This document shows positions 46,839 to 59,100 of a DNA stretch of 64,000 nucleotides, piece after piece (within the stretch, counting starts at the first letter, position 1; each line of letters starts with the position of its first letter). The notes beneath the pieces were generated by a model. That model ran no database searches. It was not told the origin of the DNA and was given only the letters and a program-made list of their open reading frames with translations. Location of the stretch: assembly GCF_949628265.1 (NCBI RefSeq), contig NC_088786.1:6138001-6202000 (forward strand). Direction: 5' to 3'. A program made the translations under genes and the position numbers. This DNA is from Cloeon dipterum (Eukaryota; Arthropoda; Insecta; Ephemeroptera; Baetidae).

Positions 46839-49800
46839 ATGCAATGCTGCGTTTTGGGTAGCTCCAATTTATCAAAACGAAAGAAGTCGTCGGATCATTA
46901 TGTAGGCATGGGCAACAATGTAGCATCCTGGATGGGCAGGGGTGCAGGCCTCAGCAGCGAAGAGTCAGAAAATGAGATGCCGCCTCTTTTCCCAGCTGCA
47001 ACATCAAATCCGGACCACTACAAGGGTAAGTTTTCAATGTTTGCGACATTTTATAAAATTTTGCAAATTAACTCTCAATTCATATTTTCAAAAATTTATA
47101 ATCGACCGCAGGAAATGACGTAAAATATTATACGTTTGATATTATGCCAATATGATGCCATTTCAATTAAATGCGGTCCACGTAGGTACATTGACTTTTT
47201 TTACAACCACAAATGTTACCGTTTAAAATAGTGTTATTAATTTCATATTATAATTTTTTCTAAATTTCTATCTCCATACAATAATTAGTACAAAATGAAT
47301 TTGGTGTATTATTGCTTCAGTTTTTTACTATCTTTCTATCCCATGCAAACAAGCTAGCTGTCCACTCTGATGCTGGGGGGCATTTTTTAATTTTAGAATA
47401 TTTGGTTAATGAACTAAAAATGAATACGAAGGACCATTTGTTGGAAACAAGATGTTCTCTCTGGGAGAGGTGATTCAATTGTAGATCACTTTTTTGGACA
47501 GAAAATTAATTTAGCGGTATAGACATGTATCATTTCCTGAATTGTAAAAATAATACAACTACCTTATTTCAAGCTGCTAAATATAAGAAATTGCAGTTAA
47601 ATAATATCGTTATATAATGTACTCTGTGTTGTACACCGTTGGTGTCTAATATAATAAATAATAATAATAAAATTAATTTAGAGAACAGCACTTTGATCGG
47701 CTCTCGTTAGACTCCTCTGATTAAATATCCGTTTTAAAATAAAGGGCTTGAGAAATCTCGATTTTCCTGGCCTATTTTGTAAAAGATTTGTTTAAGGAAG
47801 CTTTTCATTTTAGTGGGATTATGTTTGAAGGAAATAAGGGAAATAATTTCTCTACCACTATGGCATCTGAATCTGAAAATTAATTAAATATGTCCGAATG
47901 AAATGAAATAATTTTGCTCTCAACTGAGTGATAATCAAAAGAGCAAGGAGGTGAATTTTAATATTTCAGCGGTTGGCTATATTTTCTTCGATTATTCCTG
48001 TACATATACTGTATGGAAATTTTCGGAAAATCAATTTATGAAATTAAATATACATTTTAAATAGAGTTTCAATGATTTTTTCTATTCAGCGGAGTGCGAA
48101 TTTTGAGCTAAATTTTGCTTTTTGCATAATAATTCATTATTTTCAATAAGGAGACGCAATGCTTGATTAGGTTAAACTTATTTGCAACCGATTTTTCAGA
48201 GACTGAAAGAGAGCTGCATAGGAAAATTAACTTCATGACTATTTAATGAGAGTATAATTTATAAATGTTTTATGTACGGGTAAATTTTGCAGTAAGTGCC
48301 TGCTTTTTATGCTTTTAAAGATAAAATTTCCCTTCGTTTGAGGGTTGGAAAAGCAAAATCATACAAACGGCCCAACGATATCCGCTGAACCACGGGTGAC
48401 TGAGCCACAGATAAAAGTTAGTAATGACGTCAAAATGTTTTTGCCGCTCCATTTCTCCAACGCTCGTCTGATAACAAAAAAGACGCCGCCTTACAGATTG
48501 AATCTAGCTTAATGAATAGGGGATATTCGGGATTTTTAACTATCACAAAATAATACAAAATGCGAATTATTTACATCTTTATTAATTTTGTTGAAGTAAA
48601 AGTGTGACATCTTATTTCCTAATTGCTAACAGCGTCAATTTATTTTCCCAACCAGTTTCGACTCAGTATATCTAAAGCTCAATTTTAATTTTCAAACATA
48701 AAAAGTATAGATTTTTTAAAATTTCCCGAGGAATAAAGGAAAGTTTTATTTTAACACATATTTACATGCTAAAATATTTCGAGCCAGCCCCTATATTCAC
48801 AAATTTACAGCTTACAACTTTATAAATATCTGCCACATACTTTTCAGGGTCGGATTCAGCAATGACATATCATAGAAACGAGATGCATGAGCACCCAGCA
48901 GCTAGGTCGGACACGGACAGCACCATGGCGTCATCACCTAAAAATGAAAATACGCTCGTGCAGCGAAACGCACCAGGATTGCAACGGGAAGAGATGTGGG
49001 CTTCGTTTGCGTATTTCTTGTCCCTTTTCAAGAATGCGTATGAGTGGTACCAACAAAAAGCAGGATATTTGGCCAATTCGCTGTTGGCCTTCGTGGGACT
49101 TTCAATCGTGGCGATAATTTACACCTACCAGCTGGACGAGTCGTTCTGCTTCGCCATCCGTGCTCTTCACGCAATCTTCACTTTCTGTTTGCCCGTCATG
49201 TCCAGTTGGAAGTTAGTAAATAATAATTCGATTAAAATTCACCAATTATTAGAATTAAATTGAATGGCATTTTCAATGTCATATACAAGTATTTCTGAAT
49301 GATTTTTGAGTGATTAAAAGTCTATTGTTGGTTGTGCCTTTTTGCACAATGTACAAAATTTAATTTGTTTTTCTCTATTTTAAAATGATTTTTATTTGTT
49401 TTGCCGTCCAGAAACTGCTTTTTTAAGCCCTTCTGGGAAAATATTGAGAATTATGACTTAAACGACATCGTTTAATTTTCTTGATTTATCAAAGAAACTG
49501 CAAATTTACTATGTAATTATTATTGATTATTTGTTGCAGTTGTTTCGTGAAACATCTCAGAACAATAGTACCGGCCACTGGAAAGCATGATGGGGAAAGT
49601 GAAACCTTAACAATCAGAAATGGCTTGTAAGTATAAATTTAATGCACTTCAATAGAAAAATATCATTTTTTCAATTTAGGGTAAATTTATTTTTCCTTTT
49701 CAAAGCCTTAAATAAAAGTTGCCAAAAATAGTTAAATGTTTGCTGGTTTTGTAGGGTTTCAGCAGTTGCAGAGAATGAGTGCGAAAATTTGGAAGATGTT

Positions 49801-51235
49801 CGGACCGATGAAAACAACTGGCCTGAACAGGTTCAAGTGGAAAGTGAAGCAAGCAGCGGAAATCAACGTCAGACTGAACCTCCCGTCAATGAAATAATGC
49901 CTCCCACGTTGACTTTTTCAGAGTAAGTCTATCGTCAGCCAAATGGGAATGTATTATGGTCCCTTGAGGAACAGAGAGTTTTAATTAGAAATGGGTTAAG
50001 TACAAAATCAGTTAACCATTCTTTTGCTTACATTTTTGAAGATATTTTTAAGCAACCAATTTCTTATTTGGTAAATTGATGGAATGATAATGTTTCAGGA
50101 ACAAAGTGATCCATGAACACCTCGGAGCCATTCCAGATTCAAGATCCCCGACCATTGAGGCCGAAGACGCTTGTTCCTCGAAACCACCAACCTACTGGAG
50201 CCCAACATCAGAAACATCTTCACGCTGCTCAAAACAAGATGACAATGCCTCCGCTGAACCTTTACTCCCTTTTGTGGCAACTGAGTAAGTTTTCTTTTCA
50301 AAGCCAAATATTTTTCACAATTTGTTATAACAAACTGGTTACTTAAATATTTATTTTGTATTTAATTTCATATACTTGGAAAAAATACCACAACTTTCAA
50401 ATCTACAAATGCAACGCTTAGAAAAAGTTAATGTTTATTTTATGAATTCTCCAGCAAAAAAGTGGCCACCGAACACCACGGAGCTACGCCGCAGCTTAAC
50501 CCTACCGAATTGAGCCAGATGAATGGCTGCCATCCCAATGACTCAGTCAATGCAACACTGGAAAAACTACCACTTAGCTTGCCATCTGCTGACCTGCAAA
50601 ATTTGGGATCGTGGGCTATTCCCACAATTGCAATTTCAATCCTCGTGATGAATTTTGCGTCCGTAATATATTTCATCTGCTATAGTCGGGATGTTATTAT
50701 CATTTTGAACTTAGTGAATGATATTCTGGGTGTGTATCCCTGGATCAAACGCAAGTTAGCTGACAAACTTGCCTCTCTTAGAAATTTGGTGTCGAACCAT
50801 TGTGAATGGTTAGCAGATCGAATTCTCTGGGCCGAATTGAAACTGTTGGCTTCTGGAGATGAACCGTCTTTCCATGTCTCCCAGCATCTAGTTTTTTCTG
50901 ACGTGCTCCTTTCTCTTTTGTGCGTTGTTTTCTCGAGTCAAAATCCTGTTCCATTTGTTATCAATATTCTCAATTTTTTCTACAAATTGGCAATGCTGGT
51001 GTACCGCATTTTTCCTCATGAAGAATACAAAAAAGCCACAACTGAGTATTGTAGACAGAATTATTGGCTGCCCTTAAAGAGTTCAATTATGGTAATTTGG
51101 GAAAATCTGCTGGAGATGTGGAGCCGGATTCATTGGGCTGATATAAAGAGCAGGATCACTTCTCCCTTCAGGAAATTTTGGGAATATGTGCATGTTCCAA
51201 CTGATAGAGAGCGAAATTTTCTCTCACCAGTGTAA
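46839..51235 (+). CDS. Unrecognised 590-aa protein with several membrane segments
   Basis: Six exons join in frame with canonical sites: 46839-47025, 48848-49211, 49540-49626, 49755-49922, 50099-50284 and 50455-51235. The start is the first ATG after an in-frame stop. The N-terminal 130 residues are hydrophilic and begin MQCCVLGSS. Hydrophobic segments lie near 140-156 and 162-183. An acidic, low-complexity region follows, encoded by three short exons (about 184-383). Further hydrophobic segments lie near 384-407, 470-490 and 492-512, with a Trp-rich helix-like C terminus (WAELKLL, WENLLEMWSRIHWADIKS). The topology suggests an integral membrane protein, but I recognise no family and see no catalytic motif. 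The paired layout, with membrane segments before and after the acidic linker, could reflect an old internal duplication. Confidence 0.75.
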
Positions 51236-52190
51236 AAATGTGCTCCAGCCAGAAGATCGTCATTTTTTGATTTGGCGATTTTAGCGGCTCCCAGAGAGGT
51301 TTGAAACGAAAAACAAAATTTTTAAAATCAAGTTTTTCAATTGGAAATTTTGTTTCAAACAGGAGAAAATTTAAAGAGTTTGTCTAATGTATATCTCAAC
51401 CAAAATATTTAGAAACGATCTGACCTTTACATTAAATTTTCAAGGAAATCAGCAGCAAACTTTGCATGCTAATCAAGCGGCGACTACTGTTTCCTTATTT
51501 AAAATCGTGATTTATTTCGTGATGACAGACATACTTACCTAAAAACTCTCATCGATGGATAGATGACAATGAGAGAAATTGAAATCAAGCGAAAAATCTA
51601 ATGAAATTTTCGAGAAATTTGGCAAACTCTGAAATTCAAGTGTTACTTAACCCATTGAAAAGATGTATACACATAACTGTTGATAGTTAAAGAGTTTGAT
51701 TGTATCGATTCTTTTGATATATATGTTTATATTTTTATAATTTCTCGCGCTAGTTTTCTGTTCCATGAGTAGATTGCCAAATAATGTCTTATAGAAAGAG
51801 CGATTGAATTAATTTTTTAATACTTGTTAAAACTATTTGCAATTTTCCAAACTGAATTTTTAAAACTAATGTGCGATTCTTCTGGCACGCAAACAAATTA
51901 TCGCGTAGCATAATATTAAAGCTGCATGCTTTATTCGATTTAAAGTGTGTCTTTAAAGTTAAAATTCGACATTTTCAAATACATTTAAAATCTTTCTGGC
52001 ATAGTGAACATTCGATCTTGCTAGTTTGTGATTGCTGGGATCAGTGCATATGAGAAATTTTCGCCATTTTTGGACTGTTGTGATTGTAACAATTTGTTTT
52101 GGGCTGTGGTAATAGCTACTTTTAACTCGGAAAATCAATGTTTGTGATTGGAAAACATTCAATAAGTTCTTAAACCCATAATATAGGCTC
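51236..52190. other. Intergenic, no feature seen
   Basis: AT-rich DNA with no exon, RNA gene or repeat that I can support. Confidence 0.4.
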
Positions 52191-52199
52191 AAATTAAAA

Positions 52200-52909
52200 C
52201 GAGACAGTCTTTTAATTTTTTCAAAAAGTAAATTTTATTATTTTAGCACTAACCCACTAACTTTTAAAGTTTACAGGGGCTTATAGCTTTCACTTGGAAA
52301 TATATACTTATAAACCGAAAGCTATATTCATTCAAATTTCTGTATGTCTCTTGACCATTAAACTGAGCTCCGTAAATAATTTTGGTCCACCTATGTCTTC
52401 CTGGTGTAGCAATGTGAATTGATTGATTGGACTGCTCCATTTCATCTGAAATACAAAATATGTTTAAAATTCTTGATAGTATATCATATGCAGTGGATTA
52501 ATAAATAAACGCACTGTGGTACTTTTGTAAAAGCAAATGTCTCAAAGACGGCTAACAATATTTTTGGATGTTGAATCTTGTAGCAAAAACACTAATTTGT
52601 TGAAGTAGTTTGTAGAAATAAAAATGTGAAAATCCACCTGTACCTATAATTTTCTGAACCTTCTCACCGATCAGCACCTTCTCCAGGGCCAGGAAGGTCG
52701 ACTCGAAGATTCGATCAGGTTGAGCCCACCATCCCAGCAGCAACTGACGCGCCGAGTCGAGATAAAAGGCGCAATTATGAGGAGGCAAGAAGTGCTGCAA
52801 GTGTGTGGTCAGCGCCGTTTCCAACTCAACAAAATAATAGAGAAAGAAATTATAATGTCTCGCCGGTGTAAATATGATTTAACCAGAAGCAACTCTTGAA
52901 GCAAGTTAC
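52200..52909 (-). pseudogene. Chimeric nrf-6-like 3' copy
   Basis: The region 52190-52730 is a tandem copy of 53210-53730, the last two exons of the main gene. The last-exon copy starts at 52445 after TTTCAG. It carries a one-base insertion and a compensating deletion, and has lost the stop codon (TAT for TAG). The penultimate-exon copy (52638 to about 52725) keeps its donor and FLALEKVLIG but has a three-base insertion and a frame change at its start. Upstream it runs directly into unrelated sequence encoding TTHLQHFLPPHNCAF and LDSARQLLLG, which resembles an N-terminal NRF-type segment. The result looks like an internally deleted gene copy. Confidence 0.65.
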
Positions 52910-52985
52910 GTTTTCACGGTAGTCGTCCACTTGGCCCTGGACCTCCTCGAAAGCGAGGCCTATGCAGATAGCAATTCGTCCAATA
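52910..52985 (-). pseudogene. Possible upstream exon of the chimeric copy
   Basis: The minus strand is open as IAICIGLAFEEVQGQVDDYR and ends at a GTAACT donor (52908). Its acceptor is unclear. It may be an N-terminal exon retained with the chimeric copy. Confidence 0.3.
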
Positions 52986-53262
52986 CATTTCACGGAGGGG
53001 AATTTGTTTTTTGGTAGTGCTTTGCGCGGGGTAAATTTTTAATCCGCAACCGCACGAAAATCGCTTGAAGCAAAACCGCAACCGCTTCTACTTAAGATTT
53101 CAAAACCGAAACTGCGTCCAAACCGCGCCAATTAAACCGCAACTAAACCTCACAAATATTTTGTGTGCTAAAAAATAAGTAACTGGGAAATTTCCAGTCA
53201 GTTTTTAAACCCATAATTATGCTCAGATTAAAACGAACTTTTTTATTTTTGCTAAGTGTAAT

Positions 53263-53268
53263 TTTATT
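53263..53268 (-). terminator. Polyadenylation signal of the nrf-6-like gene
   Basis: AATAAA on the minus strand, about 65 bases after the stop codon at 53334. Confidence 0.5.
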
Positions 53269-53333
53269 ATAAAAACTTATAAAGTTTACTGGTGCGTATA
53301 GCGTTCACTAGAAATATGTATATAATCTAAAAG

Positions 53334-56113
53334 CTATTCATTAAAATTTCTGTATGTCTCTTCACCATCAAACTGAGCACCTTGATTAATCTTTGGTCCA
53401 CCAATATCTTCCTGGTGCAGCACTGTGATTGGTTGATTCGACAAATCTCGCTGCTCGATTTCATCTGAAATAGTGACATTTATTTGAAATTCCTGATATA
53501 ATGCAGAGCGTAAATAAACAAGAAACTGATGATTTTGTAAAATTGAAGCACTATATATGTCACTGCGTCATACTATCAATATATTTGGATATATTGAAAC
53601 TCGTGTTGCAAACACTAATTTGTTGTAATAGTTTGCATAAAAGAAAAATTTGAAAATTCACCTGTGCCTTTAATTTTCTGGATCTTCTTGCCAATCAGCA
53701 CCTTTTCCAGGGCCAGGAAGGGCGACTCGAAGATCAGATTGAGCAAGCCTCCCACGAAGAATGCCAAGAGGATGTCGCCGAGGGTCATCCAGATCTGGAA
53801 AACAAATTTACAAATGCGATTTTAACGGCATTCAAGTTTGAGCAAAGCAGGACGACCGGCAAAAAAGACATTTCGCTCTCATTCTCTGCTTCATAAAGTT
53901 TTACTGCTGGCGTAGCAAAACACACACAAGTTGCCGCTGCAGGAAAAATACATTGATGGCGACGGGGAGGGCAAAACGCTTTTTGCCGCTCCCAGCATCA
54001 AATAATTAAGCGGCTGAAACAATTTCGTGGTTTTAATCAACTGCCGGAAACAAACTCAGACGAAACGGCACAGAGAAGTTTAAATAACAAATATAACGAA
54101 TCCGCAGTGTGTGCAGCTGCGATAGTTTTCTGGAGTTTCTGCTGGAGGAATGTGCATTCGCATATTCAGCCTCAAAATAAAATTGAAAAAAAACAGTTGG
54201 TATTTTTGGAAATTTAAGATGGTTTGCCAATGACCATCCACATAAACGATCTTATCTGTGCGTAACCAATGCTCATAAAAATTATCATCAAGCCAGATTA
54301 TATGCGGGAAACGTTCTAAAATTTCGGATCAAGAAACTTCAGTGTAGTTAATCTTTAAACTATCCTAAGCTATTTTAACCTGTCAAGCTATGAAGTTGGT
54401 TGATATCTTCTAAAAATCTTTTGGATTAAGAATGGACAATTTTAATAAATCCAATTTGAAAACATTAAAAAGTGTGGCAGATTTATCTTTAAATTAATAA
54501 TTTTAAAAAAGGAGCGATCCCTAATCGATTAATTTTGTTAATTTTAACCGTTTTTAACCGTTGGGTTGTTTCCATAAATTTAATCGCTGGGCATTCCTGC
54601 CATTTTCAGGCAATTACGTCCAAGAGCCGCGATAAAAAATACAACTCTTCAAAACGGCTTTAACCATATTTGTTGGGTTTCCCCGATTTTACAGTTACAT
54701 TTTATAGCTAAAAACTTTGTAATCTCAGATCCGAGAGTCCTGATTAATTTTGAATCTAAAATTTTTACCAGGGTGAATATGCTCATGTAAGCAGGCACTC
54801 GCAAGGTGGCAACCGAGTAGAGCTGGAGGGCGCCGTGGCTGAGGAAGGCGCAGTAGGTCAGTCTGCTCAGCGCGATCACCGGTTTCATGCTAAGCAACAG
54901 CTTCACCACACCTGCGAATTATTCAAAAGAACAAATTATCATTCTGAGGTTTTCAGCAATTGAGAGGGAATTTTTATTTTATTTATTGAACCCGCATAAA
55001 TCAAGGTGTCACGGGCCGAAATTAAAGTGATTCATAAAAGAAAATTATACACAAACGCAGACGAAAAGGAAATCCTTTATAGACTCGCAGACGCTCCTAG
55101 TGCAGGGCCAAGGTTACGCGACCTTGGTATTTTTTTAGAGTTACACAATGCTTTATTCGAATTCAGTTTTGGTTGCTTCTATTTTTAGCACATCGTGAAA
55201 ACTGGTATGCAAACTATTTAATATTTTTGTCACTATACCAAATGTTTTCTTTAAATACCCTATCTGCTTTTATTATTTAATGCGTACATTTTTTAAAGAT
55301 GAAGCCATTTTTAAAATAAAATGTTGAGAATGACACTGACTTAAATTAATGTCGGGGATTTTCCATTATTAAATTTTCCGCTCCTACAGGGTTTCGTTAT
55401 ACCTTTGCCGCCGGTGCAGACGGCGAAAACGACCCAGCTAATGCCGAGACTCCAGCCGACCCTGTGGAGGGCGCCGTAAAAGGCCGCCTCCAACGCAATA
55501 TACTGGCGGCCGGGCAGGTAGAATATCCAGGCTGACAGCAAAGAAATGGCAGGCAAGGCGGACAAAACCCACCAGCAGGCGCGCCGCGTTCGCTGTAACA
55601 CACAATTTGGAATCAGTATATTAATCAAAACAATTGAGAGGAAAAGGCAAAAGGATCAGGTGACATTATAAAAAATATCTGAACAGGAAAAATGTTCTCC
55701 AGACGAGATGAAACTAGCCATACTATATAAAATGAAGGACGGGTGTTTGGTAAATAGAGCGGTCAGCACTGAGTGCTAGTCTGATTGATTGAATGATTGA
55801 TTGCTTATTAAAATTTTAATGTATAATTTATTAACACTAATGGCGTTACTCAAAGTAAATTACAAGGCCGCTCTTTTTTGCCTAGTGCCTATTTGTGCAC
55901 ATGCCATTTTATTTGCGCTCTGCTAGTGTTTTGGTTAAACGTTCCACTCGCTATACAATTATCTCTCCTCTGCCTTTCAAAAATGTTGGCATGTTCATGT
56001 TTTCCAAATAAATCTTTTACGTTTCATAAAAAATATATGATTTCTAAAGACGTTATAAAAACGCATGACTAAATAACTTTAACTATATAAACTAGTTTAT
56101 TGCCATTAAAAAA

Positions 56114-56148
<35 letters not shown>

Positions 56149-59100
56149 AATTTTTTTTTGGAAAATCATGATAAAAGGTTAATTTGAGTCATTGGTAAGG
56201 TTTGACCTAACGCATAATTTTAATGGTAATCAAAATTGTTTATAGAAAAATTAAAAAAAAATAAGTGATTAATTTATTCTCATTTTTGTTTAGTTCAATA
56301 TACATACATATTGTGATTTTAGATGGCAATAAAATAGAAGTAGTTCATTTTTTTTGTAGCTAAAAAATCAGTTTGAGACAGATTTTTATGCACCTCGTTG
56401 TAGCTTAATTTACACATAATTTGGGATTTGAATGGAGTTTTTTCACATTTTTTTTTTAAAGAAAAATGCGCTTTTTTCTAGAGTTAGTTGAATTGATGTA
56501 GAATAAAATGTAAAAATTTAATATTCTTTAATCAGATGCATGTTTAAAAAAATTTAAATCCGAGCGCTGCAAAAAATTAATTTGAAAAAAAAGTAAAAAA
56601 AACCATTTAGTCATATCCAAATCGTTAAATGCAGACACACTTCAACCTTTTAATAAAAGAAAAGATCCTCTTCACATTGAAATATTATCAACATGCATGA
56701 TTTATTGGTATTTTCAATTACGCACTTTTCAAGTGTTTTGCATGTGTGTGAGAGAGACATTATGCGCACGAAGATATTGTAATTGTGGAATCCAGCTGGT
56801 TCTGGTTCTTTGGTTGCTTTATTTATATTTATGTTTTGCGGTGTCGTTGAACGCGCACAACGAACGCATTCAGTCCAAGCCAGTTTGCCGGGGTTTTCCT
56901 TGGCTCGATCTTCGGTCTGGCGTGGGTCAAAGGATGCTGTGTGTGTTCGGATGGATTTTTGCTTTTAGTTTCGTTCGAGACACGCACATTAGTGGAAGAG
57001 GCAATGCCGCGTTTTCTGCTATTCGTTTTCGCCTTATATCTGACGCCAAGGTCGATATCAGCCACAGTGAGTGCCTCATTTTTTTCCTCGATGATTTTCG
57101 TTGAAAATTTTATAATTTGTAGAGGACAAAAATTAGTTTTGATTTTCGAGAATTTTATTTGGCCCAAAAAGTTTAACGATATTTACCTTTCAGGAAACCA
57201 GATATAAAAGTGTGTTTTTTAAATAATTTAATTAATGGTTTTTAGGTAACACAAAACATAAATTCATTTTGTACGCATGGAGGCTAAAAACGCTATTTTC
57301 TACTTGTAAAACACAAGAGAATACAATTAAATGAAAAGTTAGGAAAGGTAAAATCAAAGCACTATTAATTTAATTTTTTTAATACTTTACACGCAATCGA
57401 TACAGATCAGCCACAAGTTGTTTTCTACGTTGAAAAGATGTCTGAATAATTTTATTGAAAAAGTATAGCACGTGAAAAAATATTGGACTTGAAAACCGAT
57501 GAAAAATATTTTTACATAAAATTTCAACAAAAAATAAAATAAATTCCTTACGAGTTACAGATAATTGTGCAATTTTCTCGGACGTTAGACCGATTAAGAT
57601 GATTTTATGCTTTATAAATATGATTTTGAACGCTTTTAAATGAGTTTTGCAGCTTAAGACGATTTAAAAGTATGGTTAAGTTTTTATTCCCATTAACAAC
57701 GTCTTTAAAATTACTTTTTACATATTTTATATTAAAAAAATGTTCATATCTGAAGTTTGAATTAATCGCACTATAAGAAAAATGAGTAAATCCTGATTAA
57801 AAGTTATCCCTGTCTGAAGTAGAGAGCGATCAAGTCGCGATTTATCTCTAGGCAGATGCTTTTTAGAGAAGAAAAATCCCGGCCGGTCGGTCCGACTTTT
57901 TCGCGCACGTTAAGCCAAGCGCCGAAACTCGCGCAATGAACTAGCTAAACTTCTTATCCACGCTGAGCGCCAGAAGACACGGCAAACTTTATTAAGCCTC
58001 TCGGACTGGCTCAGCTTTTGCGCGAGAAACAAAATAGAATGTCTTCAGCAACTAACTAACTAAGAAACTATAAGGGAGAAAAATGTACCTGAGACACTTT
58101 GAGCTGGTCGTTTTGGGCGAGAAACGTGAAGTAGCCGAACGCCATACCGATCAGGTACGGGCTGCCGCGGGAGTGCGTAGGCGCGTACATAAACCGGAAT
58201 GTCTGGTTCACCGTCGGATCCTCGAGCGTGCTGAAAATAGAGAACAAAGGAAATTTAACTACATTCAACAAAGATGGAGCTAGGCAACAGGATAGGATAA
58301 TAATTATGCGTTTTTCTCCAACAACCACAATACCTGCATTTTTAATAATATATTAAAAAGTCCAACGTTTTCAGTGATTGATCTCTAGTTTGAATAATAA
58401 ATCTATAATTTGAAGAACTTAATTAATCCCCCCTATTATCAAAGTTTGCATAAAAATCAGGCTAGAAAGTGTCTCGTTACACGCAAAATGGATGTTGTTG
58501 GCGCGACGTGGATGCTTTAATCAGGCGGAAAGACAGATAGCCAGCCGGCCCATTAATTACCGCCGAAAACCACGCTGCAGGCAGGATTTATTAAGAAAGA
58601 GAGCAACTCCCCGAGGACGAGGAAGGAAGGCAGAAAACGTGCGAATGAATGCAGATGCAGACACGGAAGGAAGGAAGGAAAATTTCGCTCGTCTGGTGGC
58701 ACGCTGATAAAGAGGCTTTTTGAATAGACGCCTTTGCTTTCATTAATTATGGCGGCGCGCCGATAGGATTGAATAAATTCGGAATTGTGGGCGGGCGAAA
58801 AGCAGACGCGAGTGATGACTGAGCTGCGCGTGTCAATCACTCAAACAAAATTACACGCGCCTCTGGCTGCCGGGCATTATATATGTAACTTGACGACACA
58901 TCCCATCCCACAGCGATGACACCGTTTCTTTATGACAACACACACGCCACCACCACCGCCACCGCCCTTAAAATTGATTCCATCAAGGCGGCGGCGAAAG
59001 AGATAAATTATGCATAAGGAAATAGCACCACTTTTGCCTGCGATCCATCACAGCGCATTGAAACTTTCCGTCCTATCGAGAGATTCTAAATAAAAAAGGC

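Noticed and set aside
55006-55188. 60-codon plus-strand frame in an intron
   Set aside because: Length is within chance expectation and no signal supports it.
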